Position numbers and translations under genes: made by a program | Notes under the pieces: generated by a model | The model's input: only the letters and a program-made list of their open reading frames with translations | The model's database searches: none | What the model was told of the DNA's origin: nothing | Part shown: positions 9,746 to 17,977 of the stretch, piece after piece | How the letters are laid out: every line of letters begins with the position of its first letter | How positions within the stretch are numbered: the stretch's first letter is position 1 | NCBI GenBank assembly: GCA_005405945.1 | Contig: BJHW01000002.1 | Location: forward strand, 1,798,001 to 1,862,000 | From: Streptomyces violaceusniger | GTDB lineage: Bacteria; Actinomycetota; Actinomycetes; Streptomycetales; Streptomycetaceae | DNA: 64,000 bases | Direction of reading: 5' to 3'

Positions 9746-10759
9746 TCAGGCCGCCGGGGTGACCGGCACCGTGGCCATCTGGGCCGCCTGGCGCAGCGCC
9801 TCGACCATGCTGCCCGCCTCCGCCGTGCCCGTTCCGGCGATGTCGAAGGCGGTGCCGTGGTCGACGGAGGTGCGGATGACGGGCAGGCCCACGGTGAGGT
9901 TGACACCCGCCTCGATGCCCAGCACCTTGACCGGGCCGTGGCCCTGATCGTGGTACATCGCCACGATCAGGTCGTAGTCTCCGCGTGACGCGAGGAAGAA
10001 GGCGGTGTCGGCGGGAAGCGGACCGCGGGCGTCGACGCCGGAGGCGCGCAGTTTCTCCAGGGCCGGGACGATCTTCTCGTCCTCCTCGCCGTAGCCGAAC
10101 AGGCCGTTCTCGCCCGCGTGCGGGTTGATGCCGCAGACACCGATGACGGGGCTGGGGGTGCCGGCGCGGACCATCGCCTCGTGGCCGCGGCGCACGGTGC
10201 GCTCGACGAGGCCGGGCTCGATGCGGTGGACGGCGTCGATCAGGCCGATGTGCGTGGTGACGTGGATGACCTTCACCTTCTCGGTGGAGAGCATCATCGA
10301 GACCTCCTCGGTCCCGGTCAGGTGGGCGAGGAGTTCGGTGTGGCCGGGGTAGATGTGGCCCGCGGCGTGCAGCGCCTCCTTGTTGAGGGGTGCGGTGCAG
10401 ATGGCGTGCACCTCGCCCGCCACGGCGAGTTCGGCGGCGCGCTCGATGTACGCGTACGCGGCGTCCCCCGCGACCCGCGACAGCTTGCCCCAGGGCAGAT
10501 CGGCGGGGAGCAGGCCGAGGTCGACCACGTTGACGCGGCCGGGTGTGAACCCGGCGTCGCGCGGGTGGTCGACGGCCGCGATCTCGCAGTCCAGGCCGAG
10601 GACGCGGGCGGCCTCGCGCAGCCGCCGCGCGTCACCGATGACGACGGGGCGGCACCGGGTCAGGACGGCGTCGTCGAGCAGGGCCGCGACGACGACCTCG
10701 GGGCCGATACCGGCGCCGTCGCCCATGGTGACGGCGATGAGGGGGAGGGGGGTGGGCAT
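9746..10759 (-). CDS. pdxA: PdxA-family dehydrogenase (4-phosphothreonate/erythronate type)
   Basis: A 337-residue protein of the PdxA family, NAD-dependent oxidation plus decarboxylation of a 4-phosphorylated hydroxy-acid. Family metal ligands are visible: HTELL (about residue 140), INPHAGENG (about 215) and YHDQGHGPVK (about 275). True PdxA acts in pyridoxal phosphate synthesis, but Streptomyces uses the PdxST route, and the catabolic neighbours point to a PdxA2-like 4-phospho-D-threonate or erythronate dehydrogenase. The usual DUF1537 kinase partner is not in the window, so the phosphorylated substrate is unexplained. Start ATG 10759 is fixed by an AGGAG eight bases upstream; a longer frame to 10891 has no ribosome site. 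Divergent from the gene cluster at 11271. Confidence 0.88.
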   Translation of the reverse strand: MPTPLPLIAVTMGDGAGIGPEVVVAALLDDAVLTRCRPVVIGDARRLREAARVLGLDCEIAAVDHPRDAGFTPGRVNVVDLGLLPADLPWGKLSRVAGDAAYAYIERAAELAVAGEVHAICTAPLNKEALHAAGHIYPGHTELLAHLTGTEEVSMMLSTEKVKVIHVTTHIGLIDAVHRIEPGLVERTVRRGHEAMVRAGTPSPVIGVCGINPHAGENGLFGYGEEDEKIVPALEKLRASGVDARGPLPADTAFFLASRGDYDLIVAMYHDQGHGPVKVLGIEAGVNLTVGLPVIRTSVDHGTAFDIAGTGTAEAGSMVEALRQAAQMATVPVTPAA

Positions 10760-10944
10760 GTGAACAACTCCTAGGCGGGAGGCGGGGGCGGACGGTGAGG
10801 ATCGGGTGGCTGCTGTGGAGGCAGCCGGACGGGGCCGCGGCGCGACAGCGATGCGCGGCGGCGAGTCCCCGGCACCGTCGATGGACAACACGGTCGGGCC
10901 CAGTGAGGATCATGGCATAAGCTGCGTGAACTGCGCGACAGATC

Positions 10945-10961
10945 TTGCGTGATTTACGCAA
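10945..10961. promoter_or_regulatory. Candidate operator 1 (6-5-6 palindrome)
   Basis: Perfect inverted repeat TTGCGT-N5-ACGCAA in the divergent region upstream of the PdxA-like gene. It shares its architecture and half-site (WTGCGY) with the palindrome at 11145-11161, suggesting one dimeric regulator. The regulator itself is not obvious nearby; the ROK protein at 15.7 kb is a possibility but is separated by a terminator. Confidence 0.5.
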
Positions 10962-11144
10962 CCGTGCGAGCGTTCCCATGGCGCCGACGGCCGTCACCCG
11001 TGGACCGTGTCGCCATCGTGGACGCGAGGCGGACCGGCTTACCCAGCGGATCGCATCGCACCGCACTCGGCCGCCGCGCGGCGCGTCGCCGGAAACCGCC
11101 GCGGCGACCGGTCGAGGCCACACAGCCGCACGGCGCCATGTGCG

Positions 11145-11161
11145 ATGCGCACATCGCGCAT
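11145..11161. promoter_or_regulatory. Candidate operator 2 (6-5-6 palindrome)
   Basis: Perfect inverted repeat ATGCGC-N5-GCGCAT about 110 bases upstream of the aldo/keto reductase start. It is embedded in a wider near-palindrome, TGTGCGATGCGCACA at 11140-11154. Same spacing as the first site; the pair could flank the two divergent promoters. Confidence 0.45.
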
Positions 11162-11270
11162 GTGATCGCCTACGAGTACGACCGCACCACCTGTCTCACC
11201 TGCACCGCCGGCACCACACACCACCCGCACCACGCACCACCCGCACCGCCCGCCTTGGAAGGAACCCGCC

Positions 11271-12251
11271 TTGACCGTCGGCCTCGCACTCCCGCACATG
11301 CCCGTCCCGTTGTCCCCTCTCGTCCTCGGGACGATGACCTTCGGCGACACCGCCGACCGCGCGACGGCCGCCGCGATGGTGGACGCCGCGCTCGACGCGG
11401 GCATCACCGGCGTGGACACCGCCAACGGCTACGCGGGCGGCGAGAGCGAGCGCATCCTCGCCGAGCTGCTGCCCGGCCGCCGCGACCGGGTGGTGCTCGC
11501 CACCAAGGCCGGCATCCCGCACCCCGACCAGGGCGAGCACGCGCCGCTTTCCCCCGAGGGCCTGCGCGCCGCGCTCGACGGGAGTCTGGGGCGCCTGGGC
11601 ACCGACCACGTCGACCTCTTCTACCTGCACCAGCCGGACCGCCGGACACCGCTCGCCGAGACCCTGGCGACCATCGCCGAGTTCGTCCAGGCGGGCAAGG
11701 TCCTCGCCCTCGGCGTCTCCAACTTCGCCGCCTGGCAGATCGCCGAGCTGAACCGCGTGGCCGACGAGGTCGGCGCCCCCCGCCCCGTCGTCGCCCAGCA
11801 GCTCCACAACCTCCTCGCGCGCCGCATCGAGGAGGAGTACGTCGAATTCGCCGCCACCACCGGACTGCGCACGGTGGTCTACAACCCGCTCGGCGGCGGC
11901 CTGCTGACCGGCCGCCACCGCTTCGATCAGGTCCCGGCGGGCGGGCGCTTCGGCGACTCCAAGGTGGCCGCGATGTACCGCGAGCGGTACTGGAACGAGG
12001 AGGTGTTCCAGGCCGTCACCGACCTCACCCGCATCGCCTCCGGGGCGGGCCTGCCGCTGACCGCCCTGGCCCTGCGCTGGCTGCTGTCCCGGCCCTCCAC
12101 CGATGCGCTGCTGCTCGGCGGCTCCAAGGTCGAGCACCTGAAGGCCAACATCGCCGCCGCGTCCGAAGGCCCGCTGCCCGCGGACGTCCTGGCCGCCTGC
12201 GACGAGGTCGGCGCCCGGCTGCGCGGCCCGATGCCCGCCTACAACCGCTGA
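11271..12251 (+). CDS. Aldo/keto reductase
   Basis: A 326-residue NADP(H)-dependent oxidoreductase with a TIM barrel. The catalytic tetrad is visible: Asp in GVDTANGYAGG, Tyr in the same stretch (about residues 48-56), Lys in LATKAG (about 80) and His in FYLHQPD (about 122). The cofactor region SNFAAWQ and the C-terminal LLGGSKVEHLKAN fit the AKR family. The start is TTG 11271, seven bases after GGAAGGA. First gene of a four-gene plus-strand operon with an HpcH/HpaI aldolase, a hydroxyacid dehydrogenase and a transporter, so it probably interconverts an aldehyde or keto sugar acid and its alcohol. Exact substrate cannot be read. Confidence 0.87.
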   Translation: MTVGLALPHMPVPLSPLVLGTMTFGDTADRATAAAMVDAALDAGITGVDTANGYAGGESERILAELLPGRRDRVVLATKAGIPHPDQGEHAPLSPEGLRAALDGSLGRLGTDHVDLFYLHQPDRRTPLAETLATIAEFVQAGKVLALGVSNFAAWQIAELNRVADEVGAPRPVVAQQLHNLLARRIEEEYVEFAATTGLRTVVYNPLGGGLLTGRHRFDQVPAGGRFGDSKVAAMYRERYWNEEVFQAVTDLTRIASGAGLPLTALALRWLLSRPSTDALLLGGSKVEHLKANIAAASEGPLPADVLAACDEVGARLRGPMPAYNR

Positions 12252-12290
12252 CCCCGCCGCCCACCTCACCACGTCGCAAGGGAGACCCCC

Positions 12291-13076
12291 ATGGCCGCCG
12301 GCCGCACCTCCGCCCAGTTCATTGCCGCACTGCGCAATCGCGAGCAGCTCATCGGCTACTGGTCCCTGCTGGACTCGCCGATCGCGGCCGAGCGCCTCGC
12401 CCGCGTCGGCTACGACTACCTGGCCTTCGACGCCCAGCACGGCCTCTTCGGCTACCAGGGCATGTTGAACAACCTCCTCGCCACCGACACCAAGGGCAGT
12501 ACCGCCGTCGGCATGGTGCGCGTCGAGGCCAATGACCTCACCTACATCGGCAAGGCGCTCGACGCGGGGGCGAGCGCCGTGATCGTCCCGATGATCGACA
12601 CCGCCCAGGACGCCGCCGACGCCGTGGCCGCCGTCCGCTACCCGCCGCTGGGCCGCCGCTCGTACGGCCCGATGCGCGCCCAGCTCCGCATCGGCCCGAA
12701 CCCGGCCGACGCGCACGACCAGACCGCCGTCCTCGCGATGATCGAGACGGCCGACGGCCTGGCCAACGTCGAGGAGATCTGCGCGACCCCCGGCCTGGAC
12801 GGCGTCTACATCGGCCCGTCCGATCTGCGCCTGGCCATCGGCGGCGGGACGTCCACCGACCCTTCCGTACAGGAGGAGTTCGAGCAGGCCCTCACCCGCG
12901 TCCGCAAGGCGGCGGAGGCGGTGGGCATCGCGGCCGGCATTCACAACGCCGACGGCGAGAGCGCCGCCCGTCGCCTCGCCGAGGGCTTCACGTTCGCGAC
13001 GGTCGCGGCCGACGTCGTGCACCTCCAGCAGATCGCGACGTCCCACCTCCGGGCGGCACGCGGCGAGGCCCGCTGA
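12291..13076 (+). CDS. HpcH/HpaI-family class II aldolase
   Basis: A 261-residue metal-dependent aldolase that reversibly cleaves 2-keto-3-deoxy acids to pyruvate and an aldehyde. Catalytic positions of the HpaI fold can be matched: His in FDAQHGLF (about residue 46), Arg in GMVRVEA (about 70), Glu in IETADGLANVEEIC (about 146) and Asp in YIGPSDLRLAIG (about 175). Clear ribosome site GGGAG before ATG 12291. It ends in a TGATG overlap with the next dehydrogenase, so the two are made together. Pyruvate plus glycolaldehyde or glyceraldehyde-type products fit the flanking oxidoreductases. Confidence 0.9.
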   Translation: MAAGRTSAQFIAALRNREQLIGYWSLLDSPIAAERLARVGYDYLAFDAQHGLFGYQGMLNNLLATDTKGSTAVGMVRVEANDLTYIGKALDAGASAVIVPMIDTAQDAADAVAAVRYPPLGRRSYGPMRAQLRIGPNPADAHDQTAVLAMIETADGLANVEEICATPGLDGVYIGPSDLRLAIGGGTSTDPSVQEEFEQALTRVRKAAEAVGIAAGIHNADGESAARRLAEGFTFATVAADVVHLQQIATSHLRAARGEAR

Positions 13077-14029
13077 TGCCGACCACGCTCATCACGACGC
13101 CCACCTTCGCCCGGCACTCGGCGCGGCCCTGGCAGATCCTGGAGGAGGCCGGAGCGGGTCCCCTGCGCCCCCGCGGGGACGCGGCGCTGCCCACCGCCGA
13201 ACTCCTGGCGCACGCGGCCGAAGCGGACGCGCTGATCGTCGGCATGGACCCCATCACCGCCGAGGTGATGGACGCCGCACCCCGCCTCAAGGTGATCGCC
13301 AAGCACGGTGTCGGCGTCGACACCATCGACGTGGCGGCCGCCCACACGCGCGCGATCCCCGTGGTGTGCGCCCCGGGCAGCAACTCGCGTGCGGTGGCGG
13401 AGTACACCTTCGGCCTGCTGCTGTCCGCGACCCGCTCCCTGACCGCCTCGCACACCGCGGTGGCGGCGGGTGGCTGGCCGAAGCTGTTCGGCCCCGAACT
13501 GCACGGCAAGACGCTGGGCATCGTCGGCTTCGGCCGCATCGGCCGCCTGCTGGCCGGCTACGCCCGCGCCTTCGGGATGGACCGGCTCGCCCACGACCCG
13601 TACGTCTCCGAGGCCGACATCCGTACCCACGGCGCCGAACCGGTCGCGCTCGACGCCCTGCTGGAGCGCGCCGATGCCGTCAGCCTGCACACTCCGCCCG
13701 ACCCGTCCGGCACCCCGCTGCTCGACCGCTCCCGCCTGGCGGCGATGAAGCCGGGCGCGATCCTGGTCAACGCCGCGCGCGGCGGCCTCGTCGACGAACG
13801 CGCGCTCGCCGACCTGCTCGGCTCCGGGCACCTCGGGGCCGCGGCCCTCGACGCGTTCGGCACCGAGCCGCTGCCCGCCGGCCACCCGCTGCGCGAGGCC
13901 CCGCGCACCCTCCTCACCTCCCACATGGCCGCCTGCACGCCCGAGGCCAACCAGGCCATGGGCGCGATGGTGGCCGAGGACGTCGTCCGCGTACTGGCGG
14001 GTGAGGAGCCGCACCACCCAGCGCGCTGA
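13076..14029 (+). CDS. D-isomer-specific 2-hydroxyacid dehydrogenase
   Basis: A 317-residue NAD(P)-dependent dehydrogenase of the phosphoglycerate/glyoxylate reductase family. The Rossmann motif GIVGFGRIGRLLAG is near residue 145; the catalytic Arg is in NAARGGLVDE (about 235), Glu in DAFGTEPLP (about 262) and His in LLTSHMAACTPEA (about 283). No C-terminal ACT domain, unlike many SerA proteins, so a catabolic role is more likely. Its ATG shares one base with the stop of the aldolase gene. It may reduce or oxidise the 2-keto acid or glyoxylate produced by this pathway. Confidence 0.9.
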   Translation: MPTTLITTPTFARHSARPWQILEEAGAGPLRPRGDAALPTAELLAHAAEADALIVGMDPITAEVMDAAPRLKVIAKHGVGVDTIDVAAAHTRAIPVVCAPGSNSRAVAEYTFGLLLSATRSLTASHTAVAAGGWPKLFGPELHGKTLGIVGFGRIGRLLAGYARAFGMDRLAHDPYVSEADIRTHGAEPVALDALLERADAVSLHTPPDPSGTPLLDRSRLAAMKPGAILVNAARGGLVDERALADLLGSGHLGAAALDAFGTEPLPAGHPLREAPRTLLTSHMAACTPEANQAMGAMVAEDVVRVLAGEEPHHPAR

Positions 14030-14127
14030 GGCACCGCGGCACCCCGGCACCACGACACGCCCCCACACCACCCCTGTCCCCATTCCGGATACCGGCGACG
14101 GCGCCGGAAGATCCTCTAAGGACCGAT

Positions 14128-15555
14128 ATGTCCACCACGACCGACGGCGCCACGGCGGCGCCGCCACCCGCGCAGGCCGACCCGTACGCGCTGCGCGCCG
14201 AAGACGCCCGCCCGGCCCCCGAGACCTTCCGCGGCCGACTGCGCCACCTCGGCCCCGGGCTCGTGCTGTCCGCCGCCGTCGTCGGCTCCGGCGAGCTGAT
14301 CACCACCACCTCGCTCGGTGCGAAGGCCGGGTTCGCCCTGCTGTGGCTGGTGATCGTCTCGACCGCGGTCAAGGTGTGGGTGCAGATGGAGCTGGCTCGC
14401 TGGACCATCCTCAACGGCCGGCCCGCGCTCGACGGCTTCCGCGACGTCGGCCCCCGGATCGGCCGGCTGAGCTGGATCAACTGGCTCTGGATCGGCATGG
14501 ACTTCGCCAAGATGTTCCAGCGTGGTGGCATCATCGGCGGCACCGCGGCGGCCTGCTCGATCCTGCTGCCGATCCACGGGGCGTCGCTGAGCACATCGTC
14601 GCTGACGATCTGGGCCCTCATCGTGACCGGCGCCGCCATCCTCATCCTGCAGACGGGCAAGTACCCCGTCGTCGAGCGGGTCGAGATCGTCGGCATCACC
14701 CTCAAGACGATCATCACCTTCGGCCTGGCCCTCGCCCTGCCGTTCACCACCTTCGGGTACGGCACCGAGCAGCTCGCCGGCGGACTGAGCTTCGAGATCC
14801 CCGCGGGCACGGTCGGCATCGCGCTCGCCATGTTCGGCATCACCGGTGTCGGCGCCGACGAGATGACGACGTACACCTACTGGTGCCTGGAGAAGGGCTA
14901 CGCCCGCTGGACCGGCCCCGACGACGGCAGCGAGCAGCGCGCCCGGCGGGCCGAGGGCTGGCTCAAGGTCATGCGGCTCGACGTGGGCGTCTCCTGGGTC
15001 GTGTGCACCATCTGCACCCTGTCCTTCTACGTGATCGGCGCCTCGGTGCTCCACCCGCAGGGCCTGGTGCCCGAGGGCAACGACATGATCACCACGCTGT
15101 CGCACATCTACACCGACACGCTCGGCCCATGGGCGGAGTACCTGTTCCTGGCCGGGGCGATCGCCGTCCTCTTCTCGGTCACCGTCGCCTCGTCGGCCAG
15201 CGTCCCGCGCCTGTGGACCAACACCCTCGGTCTGCTCGGAGTGATCAACTGGCAGGACATGCGCGTGCGCACGCGCACCATCCGCATCCTCACCTGCTGT
15301 CTGCCCCCGGTGTGGATGTGCATCTTCCTGTGGGTCCAGTCCCCGGTCCTGATGGTGCAGATCGGCGGCATCGGCGGTGGCATCTTCCTGCTCGCGGTCG
15401 TGGTCGCGGTCTGGCGTCTGCGCTACACCGGCGTCCCGCCCCGCTTCCGCGCCAACCCCTGGCTGACCGCCGCCCTCGTCCTCAGCAGCGTGGCGATCGC
15501 CTTCCTCGGGGTGTACGGGGTGCTCGACACGCTCGAGCTCACGCCCGGCAGCTGA
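14128..15555 (+). CDS. Nramp-like transporter with substituted metal-site motifs
   Basis: A 475-residue membrane protein with about eleven hydrophobic segments and the SLC11/Nramp fold: GPGLVLSAAVVGSGEL at the first helix, KVWVQMELARW in the third and a loop-rich fourth. In metal-transporting Nramps the first helix carries DPGN and the sixth carries MPH; here they read GSGE (about residues 54-57) and GADE (about 242-245), so the Asp, Asn and Met ligands are absent. The gene closes the operon with aldolase and hydroxyacid dehydrogenase, which suggests an organic-acid or sugar-acid importer. A metal role is therefore doubtful. ATG 14128; an AAGGA lies at about 14118. Confidence 0.82.
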   Translation: MSTTTDGATAAPPPAQADPYALRAEDARPAPETFRGRLRHLGPGLVLSAAVVGSGELITTTSLGAKAGFALLWLVIVSTAVKVWVQMELARWTILNGRPALDGFRDVGPRIGRLSWINWLWIGMDFAKMFQRGGIIGGTAAACSILLPIHGASLSTSSLTIWALIVTGAAILILQTGKYPVVERVEIVGITLKTIITFGLALALPFTTFGYGTEQLAGGLSFEIPAGTVGIALAMFGITGVGADEMTTYTYWCLEKGYARWTGPDDGSEQRARRAEGWLKVMRLDVGVSWVVCTICTLSFYVIGASVLHPQGLVPEGNDMITTLSHIYTDTLGPWAEYLFLAGAIAVLFSVTVASSASVPRLWTNTLGLLGVINWQDMRVRTRTIRILTCCLPPVWMCIFLWVQSPVLMVQIGGIGGGIFLLAVVVAVWRLRYTGVPPRFRANPWLTAALVLSSVAIAFLGVYGVLDTLELTPGS

Positions 15556-15591
15556 CCCCGGCGTACCGGCCGACTCGCCCTGGGTCCGCTC

Positions 15592-15631
15592 GAAGGCGCT
15601 CCCGCCCGGCTCGCCGGGCGGGAGCGCCTTC
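15592..15631. terminator. Bidirectional hairpin terminator
   Basis: Perfect 18-bp stem GAAGGCGCTCCCGCCCGG with its complement and a CTCG loop, in the 121-base gap between the convergent transporter gene and ROK regulator gene. No T-run follows, as usual in Streptomyces. Confidence 0.85.
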
Positions 15632-15676
15632 CCGTGCCCCTGCGGATCGCCTGCGTGCCTCTCCGGAAACGACGCG

Positions 15677-16843
15677 TCACGTCTCCGCCGAGCCCAGGAC
15701 CAGCACCTGGATGGCCAGGACGGCGGCGCCGCGGGCCCAGTCGTGGAAGTCGGAGACCTTGGTTTCGAGGTTGACCTTGTCGGCCTGGGGATGGCGGTTG
15801 GCGAGGATGGCCTCCTCCACCGCCGTCCCGGCCACGTCGACCAGGCCCACGCCCTCGCCGGCCAGCAGAATCTTCTGGGGCATCGCGAAATTGGCGATCT
15901 GGGAGACGATCGTGCCGAGGGCCCGGGCCGCCTCGTCCACGACCCGGGCGGCCATGGGCTCGCCATCGGCGGCGAGGCCGAGGATCTCCTCGTACGTCAT
16001 CTCCCGTCCGGTGGCGGCCTGGAGCTGGTAGCGGATGCTGGGGATGGTCAGCAGGGAGACGGCGCTGCCGCGCTCTCCGTACGGGGTGAGCGGGCCGTGG
16101 CGATCGACCATCCAGTGCCGTCCCCGGCCGCTCAGCCCGTCCTCGGAAGAGACCACCCGCCGGCCGCCGCTGACCAGTCCGTAACCCAGTCCGGCCCCGA
16201 TGGTGAGCACCGCGAACCGGTCGAGGCCGCGGCCCGCGCCGAACCAGCACTCGGCCTCGACCAGCGCCGCCACGTCGTTCTCGACGACTGTGGGCAACCC
16301 CGTCCGCTCCTCGACCAGTGCGGCCAGCGGCACCTCGTCCCAGTCGAGGAAGGGCGACCGGATGACGACCGAGCGGTCCCGGACGCCGGCCCCCACCCCG
16401 ATGCCGATCCCGGCCGCCCGGGGATGGGCCCGGGTGAACTCCCGCGTCATCTCGCGCAGCAGATCGACGACCACCGCGGGCTCGTGCGTGGTCAGCGGCC
16501 GCTCGGCGCGGGCCATGATGTCGCTGCGGAGCGTGGTGACGACCCCGTACACCATGTCCTCGGTGATCTTGAAGCCGATGAAGAGCCGGGACTCGGCGAC
16601 CATGTCCAGCGGCTGCGAGGGCCGTCCCTGCCGCACCTCCGCCAATGCGGCGCCTTCGGTGCCCTTCTCGACCAGCAGACCCGATTCGATCAGCGGCTTG
16701 GTCAGCCGGGTGAGGCTGCCCGCCGAGAGGCTCAGCCGACGGGCGAGTTCGGCGCGCGACAGCGGACCGTGCACGAGCACCTCGATCGCCACCGCACGTT
16801 CCCCGGGGCTCAGCGGCAGCCAACTGGCGTCAAGGGTGGTCAT
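15677..16843 (-). CDS. ROK-family transcriptional regulator
   Basis: A 388-residue repressor-type ROK protein: N-terminal winged helix-turn-helix (about residues 10-75, SRAELARRLSLSAGSLTRL) and a sugar-kinase-like sensing domain with VENDVAALVEAE and a GAGLGYGLV glycine loop. The Cys zinc motif CxCGxxGC expected after the conserved His is replaced by a Cys-free stretch (about residues 236-250), although the His-Trp start of the motif remains. Divergently transcribed from the sugar ABC importer at 16966, its likely target, with an inverted repeat at 16939-16957 between them. Inducer probably a sugar or phosphosugar; not identified. Confidence 0.9.
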   Translation of the reverse strand: MTTLDASWLPLSPGERAVAIEVLVHGPLSRAELARRLSLSAGSLTRLTKPLIESGLLVEKGTEGAALAEVRQGRPSQPLDMVAESRLFIGFKITEDMVYGVVTTLRSDIMARAERPLTTHEPAVVVDLLREMTREFTRAHPRAAGIGIGVGAGVRDRSVVIRSPFLDWDEVPLAALVEERTGLPTVVENDVAALVEAECWFGAGRGLDRFAVLTIGAGLGYGLVSGGRRVVSSEDGLSGRGRHWMVDRHGPLTPYGERGSAVSLLTIPSIRYQLQAATGREMTYEEILGLAADGEPMAARVVDEAARALGTIVSQIANFAMPQKILLAGEGVGLVDVAGTAVEEAILANRHPQADKVNLETKVSDFHDWARGAAVLAIQVLVLGSAET

Positions 16844-16938
16844 GAGAGGCCGAATCCTTTTCTTTTGCCTCGGAACTAATAGGGGTCACTCTACGTCCGT
16901 ACAAGACGCCGCAGAAGGATGCTTGCACGACTCTTGAC

Positions 16939-16957
16939 GACGCGATTCTTTCGCGTC
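16939..16957. promoter_or_regulatory. Candidate ROK operator upstream of ABC importer
   Basis: Perfect 7-bp inverted repeat GACGCGA-N5-TCGCGTC, immediately behind a TTGACG -35-like hexamer at 16934-16939 and only nine bases before the importer start codon. A bound dimer here would block the promoter or initiation. Confidence 0.55.
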
Positions 16958-16965
16958 AAAAGTAA

Positions 16966-17958
16966 GTGGGGTTCGAGGACGAGCCGCAGACGAAAGAGTC
17001 CCCTGATGACCGTCGCCTCCAGCAGCCCTCCCGCGCGCCTGCGCCGCGCCGGGGAGCCGCATCGAAACTCAAGATCCGCAGAGCCCGGGAAGCCGGTGAC
17101 GACGGAGCCCTCGCGGCCGTCTTCATCGCTCCTGCCCTGCTGGGCTTCCTGGTCTTCCTGCTCTGGCCGACGCTGCGGGGCATCTATCTGAGTTTCACCC
17201 GTTTCAATCTGCTGACTCCGGCCGAGTGGGTGGGCCTCGACAACTATGACAGGATGATCCGCGACCCCGTCTTCTGGCACTCGCTGGCGGTCACGGTCGA
17301 GTACGTGGCCATCAACATCGGTGTGCAGACGGTCGCGGCCCTCGCCGTCGCGGTGCTGCTCCAGCGGCTGACGCAGTCGGCCGTACTGCGGGGCATCGTG
17401 CTCACCCCGTATCTGATGTCGAACGTCGTCGCCGGCATCGTCTGGCTGTGGATACTCGACACCCAGCTGGGCATCGGCAACGAGATCCTCCAGGCCCTCG
17501 GCTTCGACCGCATTCCCTTCCTCGCCGACGAGGCCTGGGCGATCCCCACCATCGCCCTGATCAACGTCTGGCGGCACGTCGGCTACACCGCCCTCCTCCT
17601 CTTCGCCGGCCTCCAGGCGATACCGAACGACATGTACGAGGCGGCCAAGGTCGACGGCGCGAGCGAGTGGCGGATGTTCTGGCGGATCACCATGCCACTG
17701 CTGCGGCCGGTGCTCGCGGTCGTGCTCATCATGACCGTGATCGGTTCGTTCCAGGTGTTCGACACCGTCGCGGTGACCACCGCGGGTGGTCCCGCGAACG
17801 CGACCAACGTCCTGCAGTACTACATCTACGGCGCGGCCTTCGGCCGCTTCCAGTTCGGCTACGCGTCCGCGATGTCCGTCGCCCTTCTGGTCGTGCTCAG
17901 CGTGATCACCATCGTCCAGTACCGGCTCACCCGGGCCGGCCAGACCGATCTCGGCTGA
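16966..17958 (+). CDS. Carbohydrate ABC transporter permease 1 (MalF type)
   Basis: A 330-residue inner-membrane component with six predicted helices after a basic cytoplasmic N-terminus of about 45 residues. The cytoplasmic EAA loop that contacts the ATPase reads YEAAKVDGASEWRMFWRITMP (about residues 223-243). GTG 16966 directly follows an in-frame stop, so no longer start exists; there is no ribosome site, suggesting a leaderless or very short-leader mRNA. Operon: permease 1, permease 2, binding protein, dehydrogenase. No ATPase gene is present, typical of Streptomyces CUT1 importers, which share MsiK. Confidence 0.92.
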   Translation: MGFEDEPQTKESPDDRRLQQPSRAPAPRRGAASKLKIRRAREAGDDGALAAVFIAPALLGFLVFLLWPTLRGIYLSFTRFNLLTPAEWVGLDNYDRMIRDPVFWHSLAVTVEYVAINIGVQTVAALAVAVLLQRLTQSAVLRGIVLTPYLMSNVVAGIVWLWILDTQLGIGNEILQALGFDRIPFLADEAWAIPTIALINVWRHVGYTALLLFAGLQAIPNDMYEAAKVDGASEWRMFWRITMPLLRPVLAVVLIMTVIGSFQVFDTVAVTTAGGPANATNVLQYYIYGAAFGRFQFGYASAMSVALLVVLSVITIVQYRLTRAGQTDLG

Positions 17959-17977
17959 GGGGGGGGGAGAGACCGGC

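Larger units (their letters stand above)
10760..11270. other. 511-base divergent intergenic region
   Basis: Control region between the PdxA-like gene (minus) and the aldo/keto reductase operon (plus). It holds two similar inverted repeats, described separately, at 10945-10961 and 11145-11161, and a direct repeat of TGCGTGA at 10923-10929 and 10946-10952. A short frame beginning at ATG 11139 overlaps the second repeat and continues far into the next gene in the wrong frame; I do not regard it as coding. No RNA gene recognised. Confidence 0.6.

Noticed and set aside
11139..11280. Small peptide frame starting MCDAHIAHVIAYEYD with a CxxC
   Set aside because: No ribosome site, runs into the next gene in the wrong frame, and lies on an inverted repeat. 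Kept only as intergenic.
17959..17970. Nine-G run before ABC permease 2 as a phase-variation tract
   Set aside because: It lies between genes at the ribosome site, length is unreliable given the G-run problem in this assembly, and such switching is not expected here.
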